This document shows, in pieces, positions 37,710-49,400 of a stretch of DNA of 64,000 nt. Source of the DNA: Allolobophora icterica (Eukaryota > Annelida > Clitellata > Crassiclitellata > Lumbricidae); the NCBI GenBank assembly GCA_963556255.1, contig OY744607.1:2522835-2586834 (forward strand), written 5' to 3'. A program made the position numbers and the translations under genes. Position 1 is the first letter of the stretch. Every line of letters starts with the position of its first letter. Below the pieces are notes generated by a model. The model worked only from the letters and a program-made list of their open reading frames with translations. It searched no databases and had not been told where the DNA came from.

Positions 37710-40700
37710 ATGGACGGGGGAGATGTCCGGTTCGGACTGGGAGGCGATGACTTTAACTCGCAGGAGTTAGAACCAGTCGGATGCGGTCTTGGGGCCCTGC
37801 TACCGGAAGACGAGGACCACAGTCTAGGCTTTCACAGGGTTAACTCGGAGCTGATCGTGTATCGGCCCGTAAAGAAAAAGGCCAAGTATGTGGGAAAGTA
37901 TATAATGGGAGACATGCTCGGAGAGGGGTCTTACGGGAAGGTCAAAGAGTGCCTCGACTCGGAGACGCTATGCAGGCGAGCAGTGAAGATCCTGAAGAAG
38001 AAAAAGCTTCGACGAATTCCAAACGGTGAAGCCAACGTTAAAAGGTACAATTCTGTTAATCTTCTGAGGGCCTTGCTACTTAAATGTAGTATGATGTAAG
38101 AAATTACCTGATTTGCTTGATATTTAAAGATTTTGAATTCATTTGCACCACTAATTTTTTTAGAAACTTGGACTTCAGTCTTACAAATTAGAAAATTGAA
38201 TCCCTTGAATTGCAACTTGCAACACCACGTGACAAAACTAACGCCTTTAGAGAACCTCACACTAAAAAGCTGAAATGTATCCATCTAACAAATCCAAAAT
38301 GGTGTGACTTTAAGTAAAAGTAGAAATGTGCGTGATTTGTTTACAGAGAAATAATCCTGCTGAAAAGACTTCATCATCGAAACGTTATCGAGCTGATCGA
38401 CGTTCTGGAGAACGTTGAGAAGCAGAAGATGTACATGGTGATGGATTACTGTGTCGTTGGTCTACAGGAACTACTCGAAGGCGCGCCGGGAAAGAGGTTT
38501 CCGATCTTCCAGGCGAACAAGTGAGATTCGGTTAAAGTCTAATATGCTCCTCCTCTACTAGAGATTCCTCTTGGAACAGTCTTCCACTGCAGTTAGGTTC
38601 TGCAGCACATGATGCTGTTTGCCATTTCAACCTGCCTTATAGCACTGGTTTAAATCAGTTACATACAGGGAAGGGTTACATTACCAGGTTAGTGCATAAA
38701 TGATAAGAAAACACTTGCTTACTTATTTACTTATTCTATAATTTTTATTTCGATTTATTACTTCTATGTTTTACATTCAATGCTTCTAGCTACTGTTCCA
38801 ATGTTGTGCGTTTGCTAATCGTGTAATGAAGAATATACTTACTTTACTTACTTTACAATACAATACAACTGTATTTGATATTGCCCTCCTTACAGAGTTC
38901 AGAAGTGCACACATGATCTATGAACTTCTATGTCGCTGAGTAATTGTGAGTAAAGGACTTGCTCAGTGTCCCTACACGGTGACCACCTGAGTAGAGGATC
39001 GAACCCCTACTCTTTGCGCTACAGGTCAAGCGCTCTATCCATTCAGCTACCATTCCCCACATATATATTATGAGTCAAACACTTTTGTGAGATGCTGTAT
39101 ACACATGAGTTTACATTACATGTAAAGTTATGTAAATATCCAGTTACGTTACAGAAGCCGTAACTTTTGTTACTGATAGTATTTCGTGTGTTTTGTTTTT
39201 ATAGTTATTTCATTCAGCTCGTCGACGGCCTTGAATACTTGCACAGTCAGAACATCGTGCATAAAGACATTAAACCGGGCAACCTGCTTCTGACCAACGA
39301 CGAAACTCTGAAAATCACGGATCTTGGTGTAGCAGAGGCAAGATTTGCTTGAACTGTTTATCCTTTAGAGAGTTTATCGGTCTGGCTCTATGTGTCTGAG
39401 TGAGACCTTCTCCAGCTACACAGGTGCAGTCCATCTCCAGATGAATATGTTGTTCTTTTGTAAGAAGCACATTGTAAGGTTCCCTAACAGTGTGTGCGTA
39501 TGTTCACATATGCGCACATACACGCACAATCGCACATACACACTCAGACATATACACACTCATGCACATGCATACACACAGATATTCAGGTCACAAAGAT
39601 TTGAAGACTTGTTTTGATCCAGCTATCTGTGCTTTTGAGGTGAATTCATAAACAGAGTAATATTACCGGGGGTAGTACCAGATTACTAGTGTACACATTG
39701 AGGTATATTGTCTGGATTACGACTTGGTTTTGGTGTGCCATCAGTTGATACCTTGTGCATTAGACAGTGATGCTATGGAGATTACTAATTATAATTACAA
39801 TCAGACATACAGTAGACATACATTTAAATTCTTAAAATCACTGACCATAGACCTGAATACCATTTTTTTTGTGAACCACCGGTTCATGTCATGTGTACTC
39901 GTATTACAGACCAGCATGGTAAAGATTACTAATTGCAACATGAACTGCTCAGCCTCTCTTCGCCTCTTTTCCACAAATACTTGAAGACCATTTTGTTTGA
40001 TCGTGGTTTCATTGTGTTAGGTTGGGAGCGACTCTCATGAGTCTCTCTTGAAATGGCAATATATAAATTACAGTTACATTTGGCTTAATTCATTGGCCAA
40101 TCGGTTGATTGGATTCTAAGTCTTCCGGTTGCTTGCAGGCCTTGGATGTGTTTGCACTGAATGACATCTGTCGGACGAGCCAGGGCTCACCCGCGTTCCA
40201 ACCGCCGGAAATCGCCAACGGGGAGGACACTTTTGCCGGTTTCAAAGTGGACATCTGGTCGTCAGGCATTACGCTGTAAGCGCTTTTCTCTATTTCGTCC
40301 TTATGTCTGTGGTTGGTAATGTGGCCTGTGTGCAATGGCGGATGTGAATATAGGATCGGCGATGTATTTTAGGATGACCTTTCATATCAGGTTATAAAGT
40401 ACTCGAAGACTTTTCTATAATGGTGTCACTCGAATGATGTCGTAAAGGATTTCTACAACGTCTTGTAAAAATATTTTCTCAAACAGACACCTTGTGCATT
40501 GTAGGTACAACATAACCACGGGACTCTATCCGTTCGAGGGTGACAATATCTACAAGCTGTTTGAAAATATCGGCAAGGGTGAATATGTGATACCCGATTG
40601 CGTCGATAAGCTACTCGCTGATCTTATCAGAGGTAGGAGTCTTGATCGGTTTACTGTTAGCTATTTATTTATTTAAGTAGCTAATTTATTTAGCTATTTA

Positions 40701-43177
40701 TTTATTTAGCTATTTATTTATTTCAGCTATTTATTTAATTAGCTATTTATCTGTTTGTTTATTTTGCTATTTATTTATTTTGCTATCTTTTTGTTTAGCT
40801 ATTTATTTATTTCGCTATTTATTTATTTACCTATTTATGTATTTGGCTATTTATTTATTTAGCTACTTATTTGTTTAGCTACTTATTTTTCAGCTACTTA
40901 TTTCTTTAGCTATTTATTTCTTGAGGTATGAAGGAGCTACCCTGGCCAAACTGTTGTGCATTAGAGTTAAAATTTTGAACTGGATGCAAATTAAAAGAAG
41001 CTTCCATTAATTGATGCCTTGTATGTTGCAATAACGATTAAATGAGATTAGATTAGATTATGCTAATGGACTATGTCTTGTGTGGTGTTTCCTACAGGTT
41101 TACTGCAGTATGAGCCGTGCAAGAGGTTTACCATTCAGCAGATCAGAGCCCATGAGTATGTCTTGCTCATCTTCTCTTTCTGTGCTCGTATGCATGTATC
41201 TGTATTTCTCTTTATTTATGTAGAGCCTTTATAAAAATTATAATGTCATAAATTAATCTGTGTTGTGAAAGGAAGAGGAACAGGAATATTGTAAATGCGT
41301 GACAGATGCACGATTTGCATATTTTGAGCGGGCTTTTGCTGCGGATTTCGATATCTGCCATTTCACGTGAAGAGACCATCGATTGATACCTGATTACGGC
41401 TCTACAGAAGTCATTAGATTAGATCGGGATTAGACCTTCTGCTGGATTTGTTAGATTAATAGATCCGATTCACCTTGCTTTATCTTTCCATTCATTCGTT
41501 GAGAGCATTTATATAGCGCCTTTTCCAGATAACTACTCGGCCCAACCTCTGCAGAAAAGAACAGTTTTCAAGTGCTTCTAGCAAGTGCAAGCAGAATCCC
41601 TAGTTAAGATGGCGTGCAGATCCAAGGGAGTCTGTTCCGGGGGATGGTCCAACCATTGAAAAAGCACAACACTGCTTTGTCATGGTGCATGCATAAGTAA
41701 CAACCAATAACACACACATACATGTTCATGTATGTGTGTAAACACACACAAATACACTCGCACAAACATACACACTTGCATGGAACGGTTCTGAACGGTT
41801 TAACCTACCAGCGGCGCTTTATAAATGTTTAAATACAATACAACACAATACACACATATGCACATGCATGCACATACATCATACACGTGCACAAACATAC
41901 ACGTACATACAAGTTAGAGCAGTTCACCTCGAGGAGAGGAACAAAGATTTCTCCGGCCAGCCAAACTGTGCTTCCCCATTACCTTACTTTCCTCTCCGAT
42001 ATAAGAATCGGGAGGGACGGCTTTGTTGTTGCTCCGCTTTGGAGTTTGAGGAGGATGTTAATTAAATTGAAGAAAAACTTTGAATATGTAACATTACTTT
42101 AACATTGGATTGTTTGTGCGGCTAACAGCTGGTTTAGGAAAAAGCACCCCCGTATGATGTCCGAGTACGTGCGTCTGTCCCCACGCCCAGACGATGGCGA
42201 CACCCTTCGGAGTATGACCGTGGTCCCCTACCTCGTCAACCTGCATCGGGTTTGCCCCGCTTCAAGCGACGAGGAATTCGAGGAGGAGGAACACGTCCTT
42301 GCGGAAACGAGTCTCGAAGGTCCGTTGAAAATGTGTTCCATGGAACGTTACTTTACTTAGACATTAAATATTACTTACGTGAAACTTTTGTTAAACGTTA
42401 CTTAAATGCAACACATGACTGTTCCGAGCGCATGATCCGGTTTTTATTTTGAGGGTGTGTTTTAAGCTGGTTGGGTGCTGATAGTTTTGGAGTTCCTGTT
42501 CTTGGCCATCTTGTTTGATGATGTGCTGCTTCTGTGTGGGAAATTGTGATTATGGAATGCAGTTATGAATAGATGCTATGGAATGCAGTGATGAATATAA
42601 GCTATGGAATGCAGTTATGCATAGAAGTTAGGGAGTGCAGTTATGAGTAGAAGTTAGGGAATGTAGTTATGAATAGAAGCTATAGAATGCAGTTATGAAT
42701 AAAAGCTATAGAATGCAGTTTTGAATAGCAGCCATGGAATGCAGTTTTGAATAGAAGCCATGGAATTCAGTTATGAATAGAAGCGATGGAATGCAGTTGT
42801 GAATAGAAGGTGTGGAATGTAGTTATGAATAGAAGTTAGGAATGCAGTAATGAATAGAATTTAGGGAATGCAGTTATGAATAGAAGCTATAGAATGCAGT
42901 TATGAATAGAAACAACCATGTAAATGCTGCCATTTTCATTACGACAGTGGTGCTATATAAATTCCCAGATTAGATTAGATCAGGATTCATGTTATAATAG
43001 ATAATGTGTTGTAAGGAGACATTCTTCATTGCAGATCACGATACCTCGGACATGAGGCATGTTCCTGTTGCCATCCACAGCGACCACGTCAGCGCAGATG
43101 CTTCCTGCTCCGTGCAGTCGCAGCGCAGGAACAGTCGAGTGCGACGGTTCCATTTGAACGCATGCAAGCAGTCTTGA
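37710..43177 (+). CDS. STK11: Serine/threonine kinase LKB1, complete, 8 exons
   Basis: Master upstream kinase that activates AMPK and related kinases when bound to STRAD and MO25. Exons: 37710-38044, 38347-38520, 39205-39337, 40139-40275, 40505-40632, 41098-41155, 42129-42319, 43035-43177; 1299 nt, 432 aa (human 433). G-loop GEGSYG at 71-76, Lys93 in AVK, catalytic HKDIKPGN with Asp191, and the LKB1-typical DLG (Asp209) instead of [24 protein letters not shown] is nearly identical to vertebrate LKB1 (quoted here only to 20 residues: [20 protein letters not shown]). RSMTVVPYL marks the flanking region. The C terminus ACKQS is a prenylation-type CaaX box. An in-frame TGA nine bases before the ATG fixes the start. 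Exon lengths 133, 137, 128 and 58 nt equal human exons 4-7, and exon 2 (174 nt) equals human exons 2 plus 3. Intron 3 uses a GC donor (GAG, then GCAAGA). Confidence 0.96.
38862..39060 (-). mobile_element. SINE family B copy
   Basis: Minus orientation in STK11 intron 2: left tail CAATACAACTGTATTTGATA, AGTTCAGAAGTGCACACATG, body complement TGAGTAAAGGACTTGCTCAG, B-box complement GGATCGAACCCC, A-box complement CAAGCGCTCTATCCATTCAG. Confidence 0.85.
39490..39585. repeat. Imperfect (CACA)/(ACAT) tract
   Basis: Low-complexity CACATACAC-type sequence in STK11 intron 3. Confidence 0.75.
39715..39795 (+). repeat. Family D repeat, partial
   Basis: TGGTGTGCCATCAGTTGATA and CCTTGTGCATTAGACAGTGA match the right half of the 35174 copy. 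STK11 intron 3. Confidence 0.65.
39935..40078 (+). mobile_element. LINE 3-prime tail
   Basis: GAAGACCATTTTGTTTGATC, GTGGTTTCATTGTGTTAGGT, GGGAGCGACTCTCATGAGTC, then AATATATAAAT. The same tail is at 19325-19425 and 52045-52145. It ends about 60 bases before STK11 exon 4. Confidence 0.6.
40655..40925. repeat. Minisatellite, AGCTATTTATTTATTT unit
   Basis: About 17 imperfect 16-bp units filling most of STK11 intron 5. Confidence 0.88.
41490..41700 (-). mobile_element. LINE 3-prime fragment
   Basis: TTTATATAGCGCCTTTTCCA, ACTACTCGGCCCAACCTCTG, then the complement of a reverse-transcriptase end with GGAGTCTGTTCCGGGGGATG, paralleling 60180-60340. STK11 intron 6. Confidence 0.55.
42538..42915. repeat. 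Minisatellite, about 14 units of 25-27 bp
   Basis: Unit AGCTATGGAATGCAGTTATG plus AATAGA, head to tail without spacers, in STK11 intron 7. Confidence 0.93.
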
Positions 43178-43747
43178 CACCACCAGCATCCTGTGATAGT
43201 CGACCACCTGGCAACGCTTTTGCCGGGCAGCTAGCGCAGCTATAAAAATTAACTTTAGGAACGGCTAAATTAGCTGGAATCGTTTCTCTCGTACGTTTTT
43301 TTTGGTTCTGTAAATATACGTGTGAGTATGTACGTATGCACGAAACTGCTATTTAAATTGCTTGTACAAAGGTTGTGTATATTTTGTAACTAGTTTTAGT
43401 TGTGTCTGGAATGTCGGTTTTTGGTTTGATGTTTTTCGAAGACCGGAAGAGATTTTTTCTAGTTTAATTTAACGTAGGAGATGAGAGTTGATGTAGTTTT
43501 GGTAGCACAGTCTGTAGTGTGATTTTTCCCAGTAACATTTGGAACCTTCTTGTAACGCTTTCAGTCTGTATCTCACGTTGTGAACGGGTCATGTTTAAAC
43601 GTGTAAAACAGCTCCAATGGGCGCCGCTGGTTGATTTCTACTAGTGGTGCTATATAAATTTTGTATTTCTGGTATTATTATTATTTGTTATTACTATTAT
43701 TATTTGCTATTAATCGGCATGGTTAATAACGGCTCAGTTCATTGCAG

Positions 43748-43872
43748 ATCTCCCTGCGTACTTCCCAGGTGACCATGGTACCAAACTCGGCTTGATGACA
43801 GAGTCGTACCAGTGCTTATGTACATTACCAACTTGCCCACGGTTGTTGCTCAGAGTCTGTTCAGCAGGCTAA
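43748..43872 (+). CDS. Possible alternative last exon of STK11
   Basis: After the annotated last exon there is a second acceptor, TTCATTGCAG followed by ATC, identical in 13 bases to the acceptor of exon 8 at 43025-43037. Entered in the same phase from exon 7, it stays open for 40 further codons after the split Asp and stops at TAA 43870-43872. Its reading starts DLPAYFPGDHGTKLGL and lacks any CaaX box. Mammalian STK11 has a known short isoform made by switching the last exon, which also loses the prenylated tail; this may be an analogue. No homology to the mammalian alternative exon is visible, so it could be a chance open frame. Confidence 0.35.
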
Positions 43873-44315
43873 GACCTGCAACTGTCGGATCACGGCCAAG
43901 CGCACTACCTATAGAACGCACACTTAATGCGGTGATACTCTAAATTTGTTATATCTGTGCCTGGATGTATTAGAATTAGTTTAAGAGCGAAGCATGTTAT
44001 AAGGTTTGGTGAATCTGTGGAAGCCAACGTCTTGCAAATCGTTGCCACTTTGTGGGCTTGTTCTTTTGGGCCTTGTGTTGCGAGACTTGTTTCTAAACTA
44101 AGTTTTGTGCTGCATGCTGATATGGAAATCTGATTACTAATTTTGAAAACCAGATTTCTTAAATGGCATGCTGACCATCTCCTGGGTCCATTGTTAATGT
44201 TCAGAAACTTTTATAAAATGAATCCAGTTTGACCTTGAAACCGGACATGAATTATTTTTGGATTAGTGTTTTTGAGTGATGAAATATCTCAGCCGGGTAT
44301 TCTTGCATTTGGTAA

Positions 44316-44412
44316 GCGCCGCTATGTTACGACTAAGCATAAATCGATGGTGCTGAGCAATTGTGAGTTAAGGACTTGCTCAAGGTCCCTACACAGTAAC
44401 CGTCTCAGTGGA
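44316..44412 (-). mobile_element. Truncated SINE family A copy
   Basis: GTAAGCGCCGCTATGTTACG tail and body complement GTTAAGGACTTGCTCAAGGT, ending at GTCTCAGTGGAGG where the next copy begins. Confidence 0.75.
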
Positions 44413-44585
44413 GGAGGCTATTTATTAAGCGCCACTATATAATGACCAAGCGTCAGTCGATGGTGCTGAGCAAGTGTGAGTGAAGGACTTGCTCAAGGTT
44501 CCTATACCGTAACCGTCTTGGGGAGGAGGCTCAAACCCGTGCTCTCCACATTACATGCTGAGCACTCTAACCTATCGAAATGATC
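44413..44585 (-). mobile_element. SINE family A copy
   Basis: Complete in minus orientation: ATTAAGCGCCACTATATAAT tail, body complement GAAGGACTTGCTCAAGGTTC, B-box complement GGCTCAAACCC, A-box complement GAGCACTCTAACC. Tandem to the copy on its left. Confidence 0.82.
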
Positions 44586-45889
44586 GTTTATGGGTTTCAA
44601 ATCCATCCTGTGCCAAGTGACCAGTGACCTTAGAGACACGTGTAAATCGGAACGACGGGTATTAGTCGATTGGTATCCTAAGTTGCTGTGTTCGTGCAGA
44701 TATCTGATGATCTCTTTCTATCTTCTGAATGCATCTAGACTGGATTGTAGCTCATCATCAACAGCTACATGTATGCTGCTTTTCTTTGACAGTGCGCTGT
44801 GCTTCCGATCACTAGGGGTGTATGACTGAAAACTTCTCTTCCGCCGGGGTTGGACTGGGAGTGCCTCTGAGGAATTATCTTCAAGAGGTGCTATATAAAT
44901 ACTGTGAATTATTGAACAAGAAATGCAGTTGTATCGTATGAAGGGTCCATGCAAGCAGCTAGCTTCTGTAACTGTTTTGACCAATCTTCAACAGCGATCA
45001 AAGGATGGTTCAACTTTTCCATTGAGGATTTGGCTGTGCTGCCTGTTTTGCCATTGCTTGCAGTGCTTTTGTCTGTAACGTTTATCTTGCAGAGCTGCGG
45101 GCATTGTTTGATTAGCGATGATTGTTATTTTGGATTTTTTCTGATCTGATCGATATAGAAACGCATGTGTACGTAGAAGCAGTTGCTTGGTGATTTCCTG
45201 TGAGGTACAGACATACACATGACTTTGTGTTAACATCATTTTGTTAAGAAAAGCCGTGTTTGCCATTTGGAAAGACTCTTGTGTTTGTTTTTCAATGCAC
45301 CAGATGGGGCCATGTACCCCAGTGGATTTTTGGGACTTGCCACTGAGTTCTCTGAAACTGGTTTTAGCGATGGTTGCCCATTAAAGTTGGGTAGATTGTG
45401 ATGAAAATGGGAAACCAAAGAAGGCATCTGTATGCAGGCATCTGAAGTGTGGACAAGGTCACCAAAAATATGGGAAATGAAAAGTTTCAATAAGAATTTT
45501 TGAAAAGTAAACGAGGGTCATAAAAATCCTTCGAAGGTAAACAATTTTTATAAATTTTGTTCTCGGTAGGTAAAGAATGGTCAGATTTGTGGGAAGCTAA
45601 CCATGTGTCTAAAGAAGAAGAAAAAGAAGAAATTCAGTTTATTAATTAGAGAGACGGACAGAACTGACGAAAATTAAGCGCCTTTGTTACACAAATTTAT
45701 GGATCTTTTACACCTTTGTTCACCCTAAGATTTTAAAATCACAGTTTCACATTTACGTGGCGCCTATATATGTATAGCTCCTGAGTGAGCTCTCTGTACC
45801 TACAAGCCCAGATGCACATTTGAATAGAATGACGTACAACCACTGACGAATGGGGTAAAGCTGTGTATGTAAAATGGAGACACTCAATC

Positions 45890-46030
45890 AATCATTCAAG
45901 CATTTATACAGCGCCCTTCCAGGGAAGCTATTCAGAGGCGCTCCCAGCCCAGCCCCTGTGAAAGAGAACAATCTTCAGAGCAGAGAAGAAAGCGGTGACG
46001 AGTCTTGAGGAAGAGACCGCAGCTCAGGAG
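45890..46030 (-). mobile_element. LINE 3-prime fragment
   Basis: TTTATACAGCGCCCTTCCAG, CTATTCAGAGGCGCTCCCAG, then CAGCCCCTGTGAAAGAG; same tail as 60170-60240. Confidence 0.55.
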
Positions 46031-46422
46031 GGTAGGTACCTTTAAGGCGCAGTTATGTCTAGCATTAGAATCGATATTTTCTGCTTAATAAGAGAATGGT
46101 TTGAATCGGGTTTATCGTCCACTTCTGCATGTCAAGTTTCAGGTAGGTTGATATAATTTCAAAATATGTGCAAGAGAAAAGTAGTAAAGGTTGTCCCATA
46201 TTAAAAGAACACCCAAAATATAGCCCAAATACGCAATCATGACAGTTGATTACGACAATTAATACCAATAATAGAAGTGAACAAATTGTCGAACTAAACA
46301 AGAAGCGTTGTTTAATAGCAATAGATGCTTCGCTCAGTTGAAAAGTAAAATACCGTATTTCTTCGTGAAGCCCGATATTGAACAGATGATAATCGGCGTC
46401 AATTACGACATGTACGGTAATC

Positions 46423-46460
46423 TAGGGGGCGGGGCACTGCTGCGCACGTGACCACAAACA
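46423..46460 (+). promoter_or_regulatory. Likely SNX30 promoter elements: GC box and CACGTG E-box
   Basis: A GC box (GGGGGCGGGGC, 46425-46435) and a CACGTG E-box (46445-46450, in CACGTGACC) lie just before the ATG. CACGTGAC resembles the core bound by TFEB/MiT factors on lysosomal genes; this is motif resemblance only. They could also fall in the 5-prime UTR. Confidence 0.35.
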
Positions 46461-49400
46461 ATGGCGGACTCTCAACCATCGTCTGTAGTTAATTCAGCAG
46501 CCGATGGAAATTCCGCGGATTTTAAAGACCCTCTTGGGGTTAAAGATCCTTTATCTAGCGCCCTCGACGAAGAATCGGACGAGTATGATTTCGAAGTATG
46601 GCCGATATTTTAATTCGCTTCACTGATTTCTGTGTATCTCGCCCAGAAACGCTTCTAGGGAATGCATTCGATTATCGGATGTTTACTTAGCGCCGGACCA
46701 CTCCTGCCGCATTTCTTAACGTTTTCTTTGGCTTTCTGAGACGTTTAGACTAGTCGATATGAAACTTGAAGTACCAGTTAGCCGATCACAATTCTAAATG
46801 TAAATTAACGGACTACAGATAATACTAGGATGATGTGGGTAGATTTGTGTAAACGTAATTACGCGACTGCGTGATCATTGGAGCACTTTTTAATCGATCG
46901 GCAAACTGACTGAAACAAAATAGCAAATAGTTAAACACATGCTAAAGATTTTTTTAAGTGCTTATCAGTAATATGTACATTTCACGCTCGGATGTCATAG
47001 TCTCATAGACTCGACCAGAATAAAATAATGTACAGTGTCAGTCAATCAATCATTCTTAAGTTTGATCTTTGCTCTTTTCAGTTCTTCTTGCAGAATTGAA
47101 CGCATTCCATTGAGCTGTTTTCAATAATCCCTGTTCCGTGTGATAATATCTTCTTGATATGTTCTTTGTCAATTTGTGTGGTTGTTCTAGTACTACCTGT
47201 CGCAGATCAGTCCCACATCTACCCGAAATCTTGATTTGAGCAACGATCAAAATGGCGGCCAGTGTTCTTTTCGTTCAGCAAGAAAGTCGGCCGAAGATGA
47301 CCTGGACAGCGACGAACACGATCTGTTCGTCATCGTCGACAATCCCGAGAAACACACGTCAACGATGGAATCATACATTACATTCAGAGTTACAACGAAG
47401 GTTGACGCATTTGCGATTACAGAATAGGATTTCTAATCTAATCTAATCCATTGACTTCTATAGCGCCAGAGTATGTTTGGTCGTTATCAGGATCGTCACT
47501 GCTTAATTATCTTGATACAAACTATCCATTAACATAATAAGTTGTATTTACGAATGTAGACGTTGATGTAATTGTAATTGTTATCTGACATCTATAAAGC
47601 ACCACTTCAAGAACCTGAACCAGTGAAATTACTGTTGAATAATACAGACTTCAGCACTTGCAAAACTGTGGAAAGGACAAACTGAGGAGCTTGAGCCACA
47701 ACTCAAGACAGAGGCAATTAATTAATTGTATTGGGCGACTGCATAGCGGGACCCATATGATTTCTTTTAAGTTCTCCTTTGACACCTTTTGATGTGAACT
47801 TAATTGTCTGTTTACTTTGTAAGCTGTTGGTGATCAATAAAGTGACTACCACTACTGCTACTACTACTATTACTACTACTACTACATGTACTTCTATCTT
47901 AATGCATATGGTTGCGTCTGCTACTAGACATAATTCCATGTGGCCTGTTGTTTATTTTATGGGCTAAATTGTGTTTTTTTTTGTAAATGGGCTAATTTGT
48001 GTTTTTTATACATGATAGACAACTCGCAGTGAATTTGACTCTCAAGAGTATCAAGTCCGAAGACGCTACAACGACTTCATCTGGTTAAGACAGCGACTCG
48101 AGGAGTCGCATCCAACCCACCTAGTCCCTGTAAGTGGCTTTTGGTCATGCAGTCAAATCTTTTTACATATGTCTACGTGAACATGTTAGTAAGTAAGTAA
48201 TCTTTATTAGCATGAGATAAACACTATAAAGCAACAATGAACACAGTAGTAAAAAGTAACACAATGTCAATAAAAAAACTGCAGTATTAATTAACGATGG
48301 TTGTAGCATTAATTAATGGCATCCTGGGTTTGTTTGAAGCCTCTTCCGGAGAAGCATAGTCTGAAGAGATTCGATCGTTTCAACCAAGAGTTCGTCAAAA
48401 CGCGAATGGTGGCCTTGCAGAACTTCCTACAGCGCATCGCTGATCACCCTGTGCTTTCCTTCAACAAACACTACTACACATTCTTGACCGCCAAACAATG
48501 GGTAGGAACTTGTTAGAAAACGGGTTAGTAGTTCTAATAGTGTATGATGTTCCAAGGACACAGTCGAATAGTTTATGATGTTAGAATGTTCATATAAGCA
48601 ATGCATGAAGCTTCAACTGATTGTATAATTATGCATAAGTCTGTTACAACAGCGGCTACAATCAGATTAGGATGTTCTAATAATGCATGATGCTCCAATA
48701 GAATGTCTAACAATGCATAAGCCTGTTGGAATGTTCACTGGTTAGGATGTTCGAATAATGCATGATGCTCCAATAAGCCTGTTAGAACACTGGTTAGGAT
48801 GTTCTAATGATGCATGACGCTCCAGTGGAATGTGAATTCATGCATAAGCTTGTTAGAACACTGGTTAGGATGTTCTAATAATGCATGATGCTCCAATAGA
48901 ATGTCTAATAATGCATAAACCTATTAGAACACTGGTTAGGATGTTCTAATAACGCATGATGCTCCAATAGAATGTCTAATAATGCATAAGCCTGTCAGAA
49001 CCCTGTTTAGAATATTCTGATAATGCATGAAGATCCAACGACATGGTAGAATGTCTAATGATGAATAATCCTGTTAGAACACGCACATTATGTTTTGTTG
49101 CGTTACATGGTTTAGGAGTTCCAATCAGCAAAGAAGGAAGGCACAGGCATAATAACGCGACTCGCAGACTCGTTTCACAACATGAGCGCTTCGTTAATGA
49201 TGAAAAATCGCTCGCCTGAATTCAATGACATCACGACCTATGTTTACGCGTTTGGGGAGAAACTCGGGACAATGGAACGAATATCGCAAAGGATTGTCAA
49301 AGAGCAGTGTGGTAAGAATGCACAGAATTGTGGGACGTGGTTAGAGTGCTCGCCTTGTAGCGCTGAGACTATGGGTTTGAACCCCATTTCTGGTGGGACG

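Larger units (their letters stand above)
43178..46422. other. STK11 3-prime flank and STK11-SNX30 intergenic region
   Basis: Contains the candidate alternative last exon (43748-43872), two family A SINEs (44316-44582), a LINE tail with GGCTATATAAAT-type end at 44840-44905, and a LINE 3-prime piece in minus orientation at 45890-46030. The rest shows nothing recognisable. Confidence 0.55.

Noticed and set aside
37931..38284. 117-residue minus-strand frame
   Set aside because: Antisense shadow of STK11 exon 1 and its intron; no family similarity.
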